DNA of 64,000 bases from Microbacterium lacus (GTDB lineage: Bacteria > Actinomycetota > Actinomycetes > Actinomycetales > Microbacteriaceae): assembly GCF_002812805.1 (NCBI RefSeq), contig NZ_NMUM01000004.1:1-64000 (forward strand), written 5' to 3'. Under the pieces are notes generated by a model. That model worked only from the letters and a program-made list of their open reading frames with translations. It was not told where the DNA came from and made no database searches. A program made the translations under genes and the position numbers. Each line of letters opens with the position of its first letter. Within the stretch, counting starts at the first letter, position 1. Positions 1 to 7,824 of the stretch are shown one piece after another.

Positions 1-1
1 C

Positions 2-1284
2 GGCGGTTTCAGGTGGCTAGTGCAACACCGTTGATCAGTTCGTTGATCATGTCAGCTGGTTTCCGGTAGCCCAAGGTGCGGCGTGGTCGGATGTTCAGCA
101 GCCGCTGTGTCTCGGCAAGGTCGTCGTCGGTGACCTCGTTGAAGTTCGTGCCCTTGGGGTAGAAGTCACGGATCAGGCCGTTCGTGTTCTCGTTCGTGCC
201 TCGCTGCCAGGGCGAGTGGGGGTCGCAGAAGAACACCTTGCAGTCGCTGGCGATCGTGAACGCGGCGTGCTCGGCCATCTCTGCGCCTTGGTCCCACGTG
301 ATCGTGCGAGTCAGCGTCGCGGGGAGTTCCGCGATCATGCTGGCAAGCACGTCGGTGACGGTCTTGCTGTCGCGCTGCCCCGGCAGCCGGCCCAAGAGCG
401 TGAACCTGTGCTTGCGTTCGACAAGTGTCACGATCCCGGAGTTGCCGGGCCCAACGACGAGATCGCCTTCCCAATGCCCTGGCACCGCCCGGTCCTCGAC
501 TTCAGCGGGACGATCGGTCAGTCGTGCCCCGTCCAGCCAGGGGCGACTGGACCGGCGCGGCAGCTTCGACTGCGGGACCCGTGTTGTTCGTCCGGACCGC
601 AACGCCTTCTCAACCGTCAGCTCGTGTCGTAACGCGCCCTTGCCTTGCACGTAGAGCGCCTGGTAGATCGTCTCGTGCGACACGTGCATCTCCGGGTTAT
701 CGGGAAACAGCAGCTTCAACTCGCCCGCGACCTGTTGCGGCGAGTACTTGTCGTTCAAGCGTGACACGACCGCCGCTCGCACCGCGGGCTGTTCCAGCTT
801 TCCCGGCCGAGACCGCGGCCGCGCCGCTAACGCCCGATAATGCGCGATACGCGCGTCATAATGACGCGTCTCCCAGTGCTGCACCTGGTGCGCGCGGATC
901 TCGCGAGAGACCGTCGAGGCCGACACCCCGAGCTCCGCCGCGATCCGTCGAACCGACAGCGGCGGACGCATCGCCAGACCCGCCTGGATAAGCGATCGGT
1001 CCGCCAGCGTGAGGCGCCGATACTCGCGATCACCACCCTCACCGATCACGGCATCCATCGGCATCGGCCGCGCACCACCGCCTCGACCCATCATCAGTTC
1101 CACGCCCGCGAGCCTGGCCCACAACTTCACCACGCTCATGCTGACACCCAGCGTCGGCGCGAACTCGAGCGCCGAGCGACCAGCAATCAGGCCGCGAACC
1201 GCCTCCGCGCGCATCGCCCACGGAACCTTCCTCGACACAACACCCTCCTCCATGAAGGCGTTGCGCTAAGAACCTGAAACCGCC
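2..1284 (-). mobile_element. IS30-family insertion sequence
   Basis: Terminal inverted repeats bound one transposase gene. Positions 2-14 (ggcggtttcaggt) are the exact reverse complement of 1272-1284, and weaker pairing continues inward for about 9 bp (15-23 against 1263-1271), so the repeat is about 22 bp. The element is about 1.28 kb, a normal IS30-family size. The left end coincides with the window edge, so the target-site duplication cannot be checked and the true left boundary could lie a base or two outside. It sits 48 bp beyond the stop codon of murG, at the edge of the division/cell-wall cluster. Confidence 0.85.
9..1253 (-). CDS. IS30-family DDE transposase
   Basis: A 414-aa transposase that would cut and join the ends of the surrounding element. 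The N-terminal third has helix-turn-helix segments (around residues 25-45 and 98-120, the latter LSVRRIAAELGVSASTVSREI). The C-terminal half is the RNase H-fold integrase core, with the catalytic triad D264 (GHWEGDLV), D321 (TWDQGAEM) and E355 (RGTNENTNG). The D-to-E spacing of 33 residues is typical of IS30. The reading frame is intact from the GTG/ATG region at 1253 to the stop 6 bp inside the left inverted repeat, so the element may still be active. Family assignment is firm; activity is inferred only from the open frame. Confidence 0.93.
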   Translation of the reverse strand: MEEGVVSRKVPWAMRAEAVRGLIAGRSALEFAPTLGVSMSVVKLWARLAGVELMMGRGGGARPMPMDAVIGEGGDREYRRLTLADRSLIQAGLAMRPPLSVRRIAAELGVSASTVSREIRAHQVQHWETRHYDARIAHYRALAARPRSRPGKLEQPAVRAAVVSRLNDKYSPQQVAGELKLLFPDNPEMHVSHETIYQALYVQGKGALRHELTVEKALRSGRTTRVPQSKLPRRSSRPWLDGARLTDRPAEVEDRAVPGHWEGDLVVGPGNSGIVTLVERKHRFTLLGRLPGQRDSKTVTDVLASMIAELPATLTRTITWDQGAEMAEHAAFTIASDCKVFFCDPHSPWQRGTNENTNGLIRDFYPKGTNFNEVTDDDLAETQRLLNIRPRRTLGYRKPADMINELINGVALAT

Positions 1285-1299
1285 CGCTCGGATCGAGCG
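1285..1299. terminator. short hairpin between murG and the IS
   Basis: CGCTCG-GAT-CGAGCG can form a 6-bp perfect stem 33 bp downstream of the murG stop (minus-strand reading). No T-tract follows, so its role as a terminator is only possible. It directly abuts the right inverted repeat of the IS30 element. Confidence 0.3.
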
Positions 1300-1331
1300 T
1301 TCTGTGACAGTTCGAGCCCCAGGGCGCGGAC

Positions 1332-2405
1332 TCAGCGCGCGAGGGCCTCGTCGATCAGAGCGATCAGGTCTTCCGTGCCTCGGCGCGAGCCGACGGATGC
1401 CGCGGCCGCACGCATCGCGTCGAGTCGGGCGGCATCGCCCAACAGCGGAACCACCTCCGCGCGCACCCGGTCGGCCGTGAACGACGCGTCGTCGATCAGC
1501 ACGGCCGCACCCGCGGCAACCGCAGACGCCGCGTTCAGGCGCTGCTCGCCGTTGCCGACCGCGTAGGGAACGTAGACGGCGGGGATGCCGAGGGCGCTGA
1601 TCTCGCTGACCGTCGCGGCGCCGGCCCGCGAGACGATGACATCGGCCAGCGCGAAGGCGAGATCCATCCGGTCCTCGTACTTCTTCACGACATACCCGGG
1701 CACACCCGGGTCGGACCAGTCCGACCGCTCTCCCGTCACGTGCACGAGCTGATACCCCGCGGCGAGCACATCGGCGTACGAACCCGCGAACGCCTCGTTC
1801 AGCCTCAGCGCACCGAGCGACCCGCCGAACACCAGCAGGGTCGGACGTGCGGGGTCGAGGCCGAAGTGCGCCGCGGCCTCGTCACGCAGTGCCGACCGGT
1901 CGAGGTCGACGATCTCGCGACGCAGCGGCATCCCGACGACGCGGGAGCGCCGCAGCGGTGTCCCGGCGAAGGCGACGCCGACTCCCGACGCGCTTCGTGC
2001 GCCGAGCACGTTCGCCAGACCCGGGCGCGCGTTCGCCTCGTGCACGACGAAGGGCGTGCCCGAGCGGCGCGCCGCGACGTAGGCCGGAGCCGACGCGTAG
2101 CCTCCGAACCCGACAACGACCGAAACATCCCGATCGCGGATGACCCGCCGCACGTGTCCGACCGCCCTCCGAAAGCGGGCCGGAAAGCCGATGGCCGCAC
2201 GATCGGGCCGGCGCGGGAACGGCAGACGTTCGATCGTCAGCAACTCGTAGCCGCGGTCGGGCACGAGGCGCGCCTCGAGCCCCTCCTTCGTGCCCAGCAC
2301 CAGAATCCGCGCCTCGGGATCCCGGGCACGTAGTCCGTCCGCGACCGCCAACAGCGGATTGACATGGCCCGCGGTTCCCCCGCCGGCCAGAAGATAGGTC
2401 GTCAC
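1332..2405 (-). CDS. murG: MurG, lipid II-forming GlcNAc transferase
   Basis: Transfers GlcNAc from UDP-GlcNAc to undecaprenyl-pyrophosphoryl-MurNAc-pentapeptide, converting lipid I to lipid II at the inner face of the membrane. The 357-aa length is normal. It starts with the GT-B signature GGGTAGHVNPLLAVA (residues 8-22) and carries the hinge/donor motifs GGSLGALRLNEA and SRAGAATVSEISALGIPAVY in the C-terminal half. The start is GTG at 2405, whose TG overlaps the TGA of ftsW (GTGA), so the two are translationally coupled. It is the last gene of the mraZ-to-murG run visible here. In related genomes murC and ftsQ usually follow; here an IS30 element does, so the rest of the cluster is outside the window or displaced. 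Confidence 0.96.
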   Translation of the reverse strand: MTTYLLAGGGTAGHVNPLLAVADGLRARDPEARILVLGTKEGLEARLVPDRGYELLTIERLPFPRRPDRAAIGFPARFRRAVGHVRRVIRDRDVSVVVGFGGYASAPAYVAARRSGTPFVVHEANARPGLANVLGARSASGVGVAFAGTPLRRSRVVGMPLRREIVDLDRSALRDEAAAHFGLDPARPTLLVFGGSLGALRLNEAFAGSYADVLAAGYQLVHVTGERSDWSDPGVPGYVVKKYEDRMDLAFALADVIVSRAGAATVSEISALGIPAVYVPYAVGNGEQRLNAASAVAAGAAVLIDDASFTADRVRAEVVPLLGDAARLDAMRAAAASVGSRRGTEDLIALIDEALAR

Positions 2406-3670
2406 GCCGAGACTTTACCTCGACGGGCCGCGGTCGCCCCGCCACGGATGCCGGTGCGGACGGTCGGAGCCGACGTCGGCAGTGTCCGAGCGAACGACAG
2501 CAAGACACCGCAGGCCATCAGCACCGAGAGCAGAGCCGTTCCGCCCTGCGACATGAACGGCAAGGGCACACCGAGAACGGGGAAGATGCGCAGCACGACA
2601 CCGATGTTGATGAGCGCCTGCCCGACGATCCAGATCGTGATGCCGCCCGAAGCGATCCGGATGAACGGGTCGTCGGTCTTGCGGATGACGTGGAAAGCAC
2701 CGACCGCGAACAGCGTGAAGAGCCCGAGGATCACGATGCAACCGATGAGACCGACCTCTTCACCTACGATCGCGAAGATGTAGTCGTTGGCGCGGGCGGG
2801 CAGCCACCCGTACTTCTCTTTGGAGTTGCCGAGACCCAGCCCGAAGATCCCGCCGCCGGCCAAACCGAACACGCCGTGCATGGCCTGGTAGCAGTCGTTG
2901 AAGTAGTCGCAGTCCTCGTTCATGAAGCTCATGATGCGGCGCATGCGGTTGGGGCTCGCGACCGCCATGTAGGCCACGTAGGCCGCTGCACCGATGAGCG
3001 GCAAGAGGAAGATGCGCAGCCGCACTCCCGAGAAGAACAGTCCACCGAGCACGATCAGCACCAGGATCATCGCTGTTCCCAGGTCGTGCCCCGCCATGAC
3101 GGTCGCGATGACCGCCGCCGAGACCGGGACGAGCGGGATGAAGACGTGGCGCCAGAGACCCAAGAGGGTCTGTTTGCGGTAGAGGACGTACGCGACCCAG
3201 AGGGCGAGCGAGAGCTTGAGGAACTCGGATGGCTGGACGGTCTGCCCTCCGATGGAAATCCAGTTGCGGTTTCCGAGGATCTCGACGCCGAGTCCGGGAA
3301 CGAAGACGAGCAGTTGGAAGAGCGTCGCGAATCCGAGCAAGGGCCAGGCGATCTTCTTCCAGAACCTGACCGGGAAGCGCGATGCCACGAACATCAGGGG
3401 GATGCCGATGACGGCGAACACACCCTGTTTGATCAGCGATTCGAAGGGGCTCTGACCCTCGGCTGTCGCGGACGCGGTCGTGGCCGATAGCACCATGACC
3501 AGCCCGAAGCCGGTCAGCAGCAGAGCGGTCGATGCGATGAGGAGGAACTCGCTCGGTACGGGAGCGAATACGCGTCCGAGCGAAACCCGCGCCGCGAGTC
3601 CTCGGGGTGGGGGCGCGTCGTCAGGCTGTTGCGCCGCCCGCGGGGGGCGTGTCGGCGTCCGAGTCGCCAT
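2402..3670 (-). CDS. ftsW: FtsW, divisome SEDS glycosyltransferase
   Basis: Polytopic SEDS-family protein that polymerises lipid II at the septum with its partner class B PBP (ftsI, upstream in the same run). 422 aa from ATG 3670, chosen because AGGCAGGGGAG lies 5 nt upstream; this start lies 50 bp inside the 3' end of murD. A longer frame reaching 3895 would overlap murD deeply and has no ribosome site. A Pro/Arg-rich cytoplasmic N-terminus of about 40 residues precedes some ten membrane segments. Family marks include the conserved GNRNWI loop (GNRNWISIGGQTVQPSE) and the C-terminal FPVLGVPLPFMSQGGTAL segment. Stop overlaps the murG GTG start. Confidence 0.95.
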   Translation of the reverse strand: MATRTPTRPPRAAQQPDDAPPPRGLAARVSLGRVFAPVPSEFLLIASTALLLTGFGLVMVLSATTASATAEGQSPFESLIKQGVFAVIGIPLMFVASRFPVRFWKKIAWPLLGFATLFQLLVFVPGLGVEILGNRNWISIGGQTVQPSEFLKLSLALWVAYVLYRKQTLLGLWRHVFIPLVPVSAAVIATVMAGHDLGTAMILVLIVLGGLFFSGVRLRIFLLPLIGAAAYVAYMAVASPNRMRRIMSFMNEDCDYFNDCYQAMHGVFGLAGGGIFGLGLGNSKEKYGWLPARANDYIFAIVGEEVGLIGCIVILGLFTLFAVGAFHVIRKTDDPFIRIASGGITIWIVGQALINIGVVLRIFPVLGVPLPFMSQGGTALLSVLMACGVLLSFARTLPTSAPTVRTGIRGGATAARRGKVSA

Positions 3671-5243
3671 CCGTCTCCCCTGCCTGCGCTTCGTCCCGGT
3701 CGGGATTCGTGCTGTCCCGTTCGGATTCCGTGTCGTCATGCGCGGAATCGAGTCCCCCGACGTGCTCGCGAACCGCGTCCGCGAAGCGCGTGCCCCGCTC
3801 GGCGTACCCGCTGAACTGGTCGAAGGATGCCGAAGCCGGAGCGAGGAGCACGACGTCTCCCGACGTCGCGATACCCGCCGCCCGCTGGACGACACGCCTC
3901 ATGACCTCTTCAGTCTCACCGTGCTCCACCTCGAACACGGGCACGTCCGGGGCGTGTCGCGCGAATGCCGCGACCACGTCATCGCGCAGACGTCCGATCA
4001 CGATCGCCGCCTTGACCGCGCTCCCCCGCCCCGCGACGAGCGGCCCGATGTCGACGCCCTTCAGCAGACCCCCGACGACCCAGATCGCTCCGGGATAGGC
4101 CGAGAGTGAGGATGCCGCGGCGTGCGGGTTCGTCGCCTTCGAATCGTCCACCCAGGTCACACCGGCATGGTGCGCGATGACCTCGATCCGATGCGGGTCG
4201 AGACGGAACGTGTCCAGCGCGTCACGGATGGCGGCCGGCTCGACTCCCGCGGCGCGCGCGAGGGCCGCCGCTGCCAGGATGTTGGCGACGATGTGCGGCG
4301 CGATCAATCCGACCGTCGCGAGACGTTCGAGGGTCGTGAGCTCGAGAGCGCTCGATCGGCGCTCGTCGAGGAAGGCCCGGTCGACGAGGATGCCGTCGAC
4401 GATGCCGACGTCGCTCGGTCCCGGCACGCCCAGGTCGAACCCGATCGCCCGTGCACCCTCGACGACCTCGGCGTCCTCGACCATCTCTCGCGTCGCGATA
4501 TCGGCCTTGTTGTAGACGCAGGCGACGCGGGTGTTGCGGTAGACGACGCCCTTCGCCCGGCGATACGCGTCGAAGGATCCGTGCCACTCAAGGTGGTCGT
4601 CGGCGAGGTTCAGGCACACCGACGCGAGCGGGAAAGGCTGTCCCTCCGGCTCGGCCAGGGACAAATACCAGAGCTGGTGACTCGAGAGTTCGACGACGAG
4701 CGCGTCGAACCCGGCGGGGTCGCGGATCGCGTCGAGTACGGGCACCCCGATGTTTCCGCAGGGCGCGGCGCGCAGACCGCCCTCGACGAGCATCGTCGCG
4801 GCCAGTCGGGTCGTCGTGGTCTTGCCGTTCGTCCCGGTGATCAGGATCCAGTCGGCGGGCGAGCCGTCCGGCCGCGCAACCTTGTCGCGCACCCGCCACG
4901 CGAGTTCGATGTCGCCCCAGAGCGGGACGGATGTCTCGAGGGCCCACCGCACGACGGGGTGTCCCGGCGCGAACCCGGGCGACGCCACGATCACGTCGGG
5001 CGCGAACTCGACGATGCGGTCGGGCACGGCGCCGAGCGGACCCACGTGCAGCTCGGCCCCGATCACCGGTAGCAGGCTGGCGTACTCCTCGGCCGCCGAC
5101 TCGGTCGCGACGAGGACCTCCGCGCCGAGCTCGGTGAGGGTGTCGGCGACCGAGAATCCGGTCTGGGCGAGGCCCAGGACGACGACCCGAAGGCCCTTCC
5201 AGTCGGCGTTCCAGCTGGTGAGCTCGGCGAGCGGGGCGCTCAT
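3621..5243 (-). CDS. murD: MurD, UDP-MurNAc-L-Ala--D-Glu ligase
   Basis: Cytoplasmic ATP-dependent Mur ligase that adds D-glutamate to UDP-MurNAc-L-alanine. 540 aa from ATG 5243, which overlaps the mraY stop as ATGA. The Rossmann-like N-terminus (VVVLGLAQTGFSVADTL) is followed by the ATP-binding loop GTNGKTTTTR, the central Mur ligase motifs (NLADDHLEWHGSF, YNKAD) and the C-terminal domain with DDSKATNPHA. Longer than the E. coli enzyme (438 aa). Part of the excess is an acidic, Asp/Glu/Thr-rich tail of about 45 residues after the EHVGGLDS segment that looks disordered and is where ftsW begins in another frame. Function is secure; the tail is probably dispensable. Confidence 0.96.
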   Translation of the reverse strand: MSAPLAELTSWNADWKGLRVVVLGLAQTGFSVADTLTELGAEVLVATESAAEEYASLLPVIGAELHVGPLGAVPDRIVEFAPDVIVASPGFAPGHPVVRWALETSVPLWGDIELAWRVRDKVARPDGSPADWILITGTNGKTTTTRLAATMLVEGGLRAAPCGNIGVPVLDAIRDPAGFDALVVELSSHQLWYLSLAEPEGQPFPLASVCLNLADDHLEWHGSFDAYRRAKGVVYRNTRVACVYNKADIATREMVEDAEVVEGARAIGFDLGVPGPSDVGIVDGILVDRAFLDERRSSALELTTLERLATVGLIAPHIVANILAAAALARAAGVEPAAIRDALDTFRLDPHRIEVIAHHAGVTWVDDSKATNPHAAASSLSAYPGAIWVVGGLLKGVDIGPLVAGRGSAVKAAIVIGRLRDDVVAAFARHAPDVPVFEVEHGETEEVMRRVVQRAAGIATSGDVVLLAPASASFDQFSGYAERGTRFADAVREHVGGLDSAHDDTESERDSTNPDRDEAQAGETDGDSDADTPPAGGATA

Positions 5244-6349
5244 GCCCGCGTCAGCCACTCGACGTAGAACAGGCCGATGCCCGACACGGCGAGCATCCCG
5301 GCGATGATCCACATGCGCACGACGATCGTGACCTCGGACCAGCCGCGCATCTCGAGGTGGTGGTGCAGCGGGCTCATCAGGAACAGCCGCTTGCCACGCG
5401 TCGCCTTGAAGTACGCGCGCTGCAGAATGACCGAACCCGACGCGATGACGTAGACGCCGGCGACCAGCACGACGAGCAACTCGGTGCGCGTCAGGATGGC
5501 CATCGCGGCGATGACGCCACCGATCGACATGGACCCGACGTCGCCCATGAAGAGCTTCGCGGTCGGCGCGTTCCACCACAGGAAGCCGACGAGCGCGCCC
5601 ACGAAGGAGGCCGAGACGATGGCCAGATCGAACGAGTTCGGCGTGTCGTAACAGGCCGCCAGGACGGCCGGGGTCGGCCCCTCGCCGGTGCAGACCTGTT
5701 GGAACTGCCAGAAGGCGATCAGGCTGTACGCACCGACGACGAAGATCCCCGCGCCCGCGGCGAGACCGTCCAGCCCGTCCGACACGTTGACGCTGTTCGA
5801 CGTCGCGACGCCGATCAGCGAGAGCCACGTGAGGTACAGGATCCAGCCGATCACCGGACCCAACGCCATGAACGACAGCACCGGGATGTCCCGGAACAGC
5901 GAGACATACGCCGACGCCGGAGTCTGGTCCCACGCGTTCGGGAAGTTGAGGGCGACGATGCCGAAGGGCACCGCGACCAGTACCTGGCCGACGATCTTGC
6001 GCCACCCCGACAGCCCGAGGCTGCGCTGGCTGCGGACCTTCATGTAGTCGTCGATGAAACCGACCGCGCCGAACCCGATCATCATCCAGATGACGAGCAG
6101 ACCCGAGATCGTCGGAGGGTTGCCGCCCGTGAACCCGCCGATCAGATACCCGACGATGGTGCCGACGATGAAGATCAGGCCGCCCATCGTGGGGGTGCCG
6201 CGCTTCTGCCCGTGGCTCGGGTTCTCGATCGCCTCGGGCGTGCGGATGACCTGGCCCCAGCCCCACTTGCGGAACAGCCGGATGAAGACGGGCGTGAGAA
6301 AGAGCGTGAACGCCAGAGAGATCGCTGCCGCCGTCAGAAGGGATCTCAC
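5240..6349 (-). CDS. mraY: MraY, lipid I synthase
   Basis: Integral membrane phospho-MurNAc-pentapeptide transferase that makes lipid I from UDP-MurNAc-pentapeptide and undecaprenyl phosphate. 369 aa, about ten membrane segments. GTG start at 6349 overlaps the murF stop (GTGA), and its own TGA overlaps the murD ATG, so murF-mraY-murD are coupled. Diagnostic motifs: the N-terminal HGQKRGTPTMGG cytoplasmic loop, the catalytic FIDDYMK aspartates, NSVNVSDGLDGLAAG and the C-terminal MSPLHHHLEMRGWSE histidine loop. The longer upstream frame on this strand is a murF shadow and was discarded. Confidence 0.97.
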   Translation of the reverse strand: MRSLLTAAAISLAFTLFLTPVFIRLFRKWGWGQVIRTPEAIENPSHGQKRGTPTMGGLIFIVGTIVGYLIGGFTGGNPPTISGLLVIWMMIGFGAVGFIDDYMKVRSQRSLGLSGWRKIVGQVLVAVPFGIVALNFPNAWDQTPASAYVSLFRDIPVLSFMALGPVIGWILYLTWLSLIGVATSNSVNVSDGLDGLAAGAGIFVVGAYSLIAFWQFQQVCTGEGPTPAVLAACYDTPNSFDLAIVSASFVGALVGFLWWNAPTAKLFMGDVGSMSIGGVIAAMAILTRTELLVVLVAGVYVIASGSVILQRAYFKATRGKRLFLMSPLHHHLEMRGWSEVTIVVRMWIIAGMLAVSGIGLFYVEWLTRA

Positions 6350-7758
6350 GAGAACGATTCTCCCAGACGATCGCCGAGGTGCCGGAGCCCCGCCGCGTTG
6401 GACGACTTCACCAGCACGCGGTCGCCGTCGCGCAACTCCCCCGACAGATAGTCGTAGGCGGCATCCGCGTCCGGGAAGAAGACGGCCTCGCCGTCCCACG
6501 AGCCCTGCGCGATGGCCTCGAGGAACATGCGCCGCGCCTCGGTGCCGACGACGACGATCCGTTGGATCCCCAGCCGCACCGCCAGGAGCCCGACGCGGTC
6601 GTGCTCGTCGTCGGCGTACTCGCCGAGCTCGCTCATCGCACCGAGCACGGCGACCGTGCGCTGGCCCGGGCCGGTGATCTGCGCGAGGGTCCGCAGAGCG
6701 GCGGACATCGAATCCGGGCTGGCGTTGTAGGCATCGTTGATGATGCGCACGCGGTCGTTGCCGAGCGGCTGCATCCGCCAGCGCTCCGCGAGTTCGACCG
6801 TCTCGAGCCGCTCGACGCACGTGCGCAGCGGCACCCCGATACGCGTCGCGACCGCGATCGCGGCGAGGGCGTTGGGGACGAAGTGCTCGCCGAGAACGCG
6901 CAGTCGCAGCGGTACCGTGACTCCCCCGGCACTCACGTCACACGTCGTGCCGTCGGCGGACACCTGGATGTCGTCGGCCCATACGTCGGCGTTCGCCCCG
7001 CGTCCGAACCACACGACGTCGACCTCGCGGTCGCGGGCGATCGTCGCCATCCCGGCAACGCGCGGATCGTCGGCGTTCAGCACGGCCGTGCCCCCCGCTC
7101 GCACCGCCTGGACCAGCTCGGACTTGGCGGCGACGGTCGCCTCGATGCCGCCGAACCCTCCGGCGTGCGCCATGCCGACCATCAGCACGACGCCGATGTC
7201 GGGCGTGACGAGCCCCGCGAGGCGGGCGATCTCGCCCGGCGCGCTCGCACCGAACTCACACACGAGATACCGCGTGCTGTCGGTCACGCGCAGCATCGTC
7301 AGGGGGGCACCGACCTCATTGTTGAAGGATGCGTGGGGCCAGACGGTCTCGCCCTCGTCGCGCAGAATGCGGGCGACCAGGTTCTTGGTGGTCGTCTTAC
7401 CGTTCGATCCCGTGATGCCGACGACCGTGAGATCGCCGCGCTCGCGGACCGACGCGACGACGTGTCGGGCCAGATCCGCCAGGGCACCGACGACGCTCGG
7501 CACGACGACCTGCGTCATCGGGATGTCGACCGAGTGTTCGACGAGGGCCAGCACGGCCCCGCGGTCCTGCGCCGTGCCGACGAACAGGTGCCCGTCGGTC
7601 TCGGCACCGGGCTTGGCGGCGAAGATGCCCCCCGGCTCGATCAGTCGGGAGTCGGTCTCGACCGTTCCCTCGACGACCGACTCGGGGGTGTCAGATCCGG
7701 CCGTACGCAGATCGCCCCCGGTGACTCGGGCGATCTCGGCATACGTCAGCGCGATCAT
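6346..7758 (-). CDS. murF: MurF, D-Ala-D-Ala adding ligase
   Basis: Cytoplasmic Mur ligase that joins D-Ala-D-Ala to UDP-MurNAc-tripeptide. 470 aa. Start taken as ATG 7758 because GGGAG lies 7 nt upstream; a GTG two codons earlier is only 1 nt from the same site. ATP-binding loop GITGSNGKTTTK, then ASFNNEVGAPLT, NADDPRV and the MurF/FolC-type NDAYNASPDSM segment. It directly follows ftsI with only 66 bp between, so murE, which commonly sits in that slot, is missing here. MurF rather than MurE is indicated by YNASPDSM and by the C-terminal VLVKSSNAAGL ending. Confidence 0.95.
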   Translation of the reverse strand: MIALTYAEIARVTGGDLRTAGSDTPESVVEGTVETDSRLIEPGGIFAAKPGAETDGHLFVGTAQDRGAVLALVEHSVDIPMTQVVVPSVVGALADLARHVVASVRERGDLTVVGITGSNGKTTTKNLVARILRDEGETVWPHASFNNEVGAPLTMLRVTDSTRYLVCEFGASAPGEIARLAGLVTPDIGVVLMVGMAHAGGFGGIEATVAAKSELVQAVRAGGTAVLNADDPRVAGMATIARDREVDVVWFGRGANADVWADDIQVSADGTTCDVSAGGVTVPLRLRVLGEHFVPNALAAIAVATRIGVPLRTCVERLETVELAERWRMQPLGNDRVRIINDAYNASPDSMSAALRTLAQITGPGQRTVAVLGAMSELGEYADDEHDRVGLLAVRLGIQRIVVVGTEARRMFLEAIAQGSWDGEAVFFPDADAAYDYLSGELRDGDRVLVKSSNAAGLRHLGDRLGESFS

Positions 7759-7824
7759 GGACACTCTCCCTGGACAGTGGGCTGTGGGCGGCGCCCGCGC
7801 GACAATATCGGTGCGTGGGCAGGA

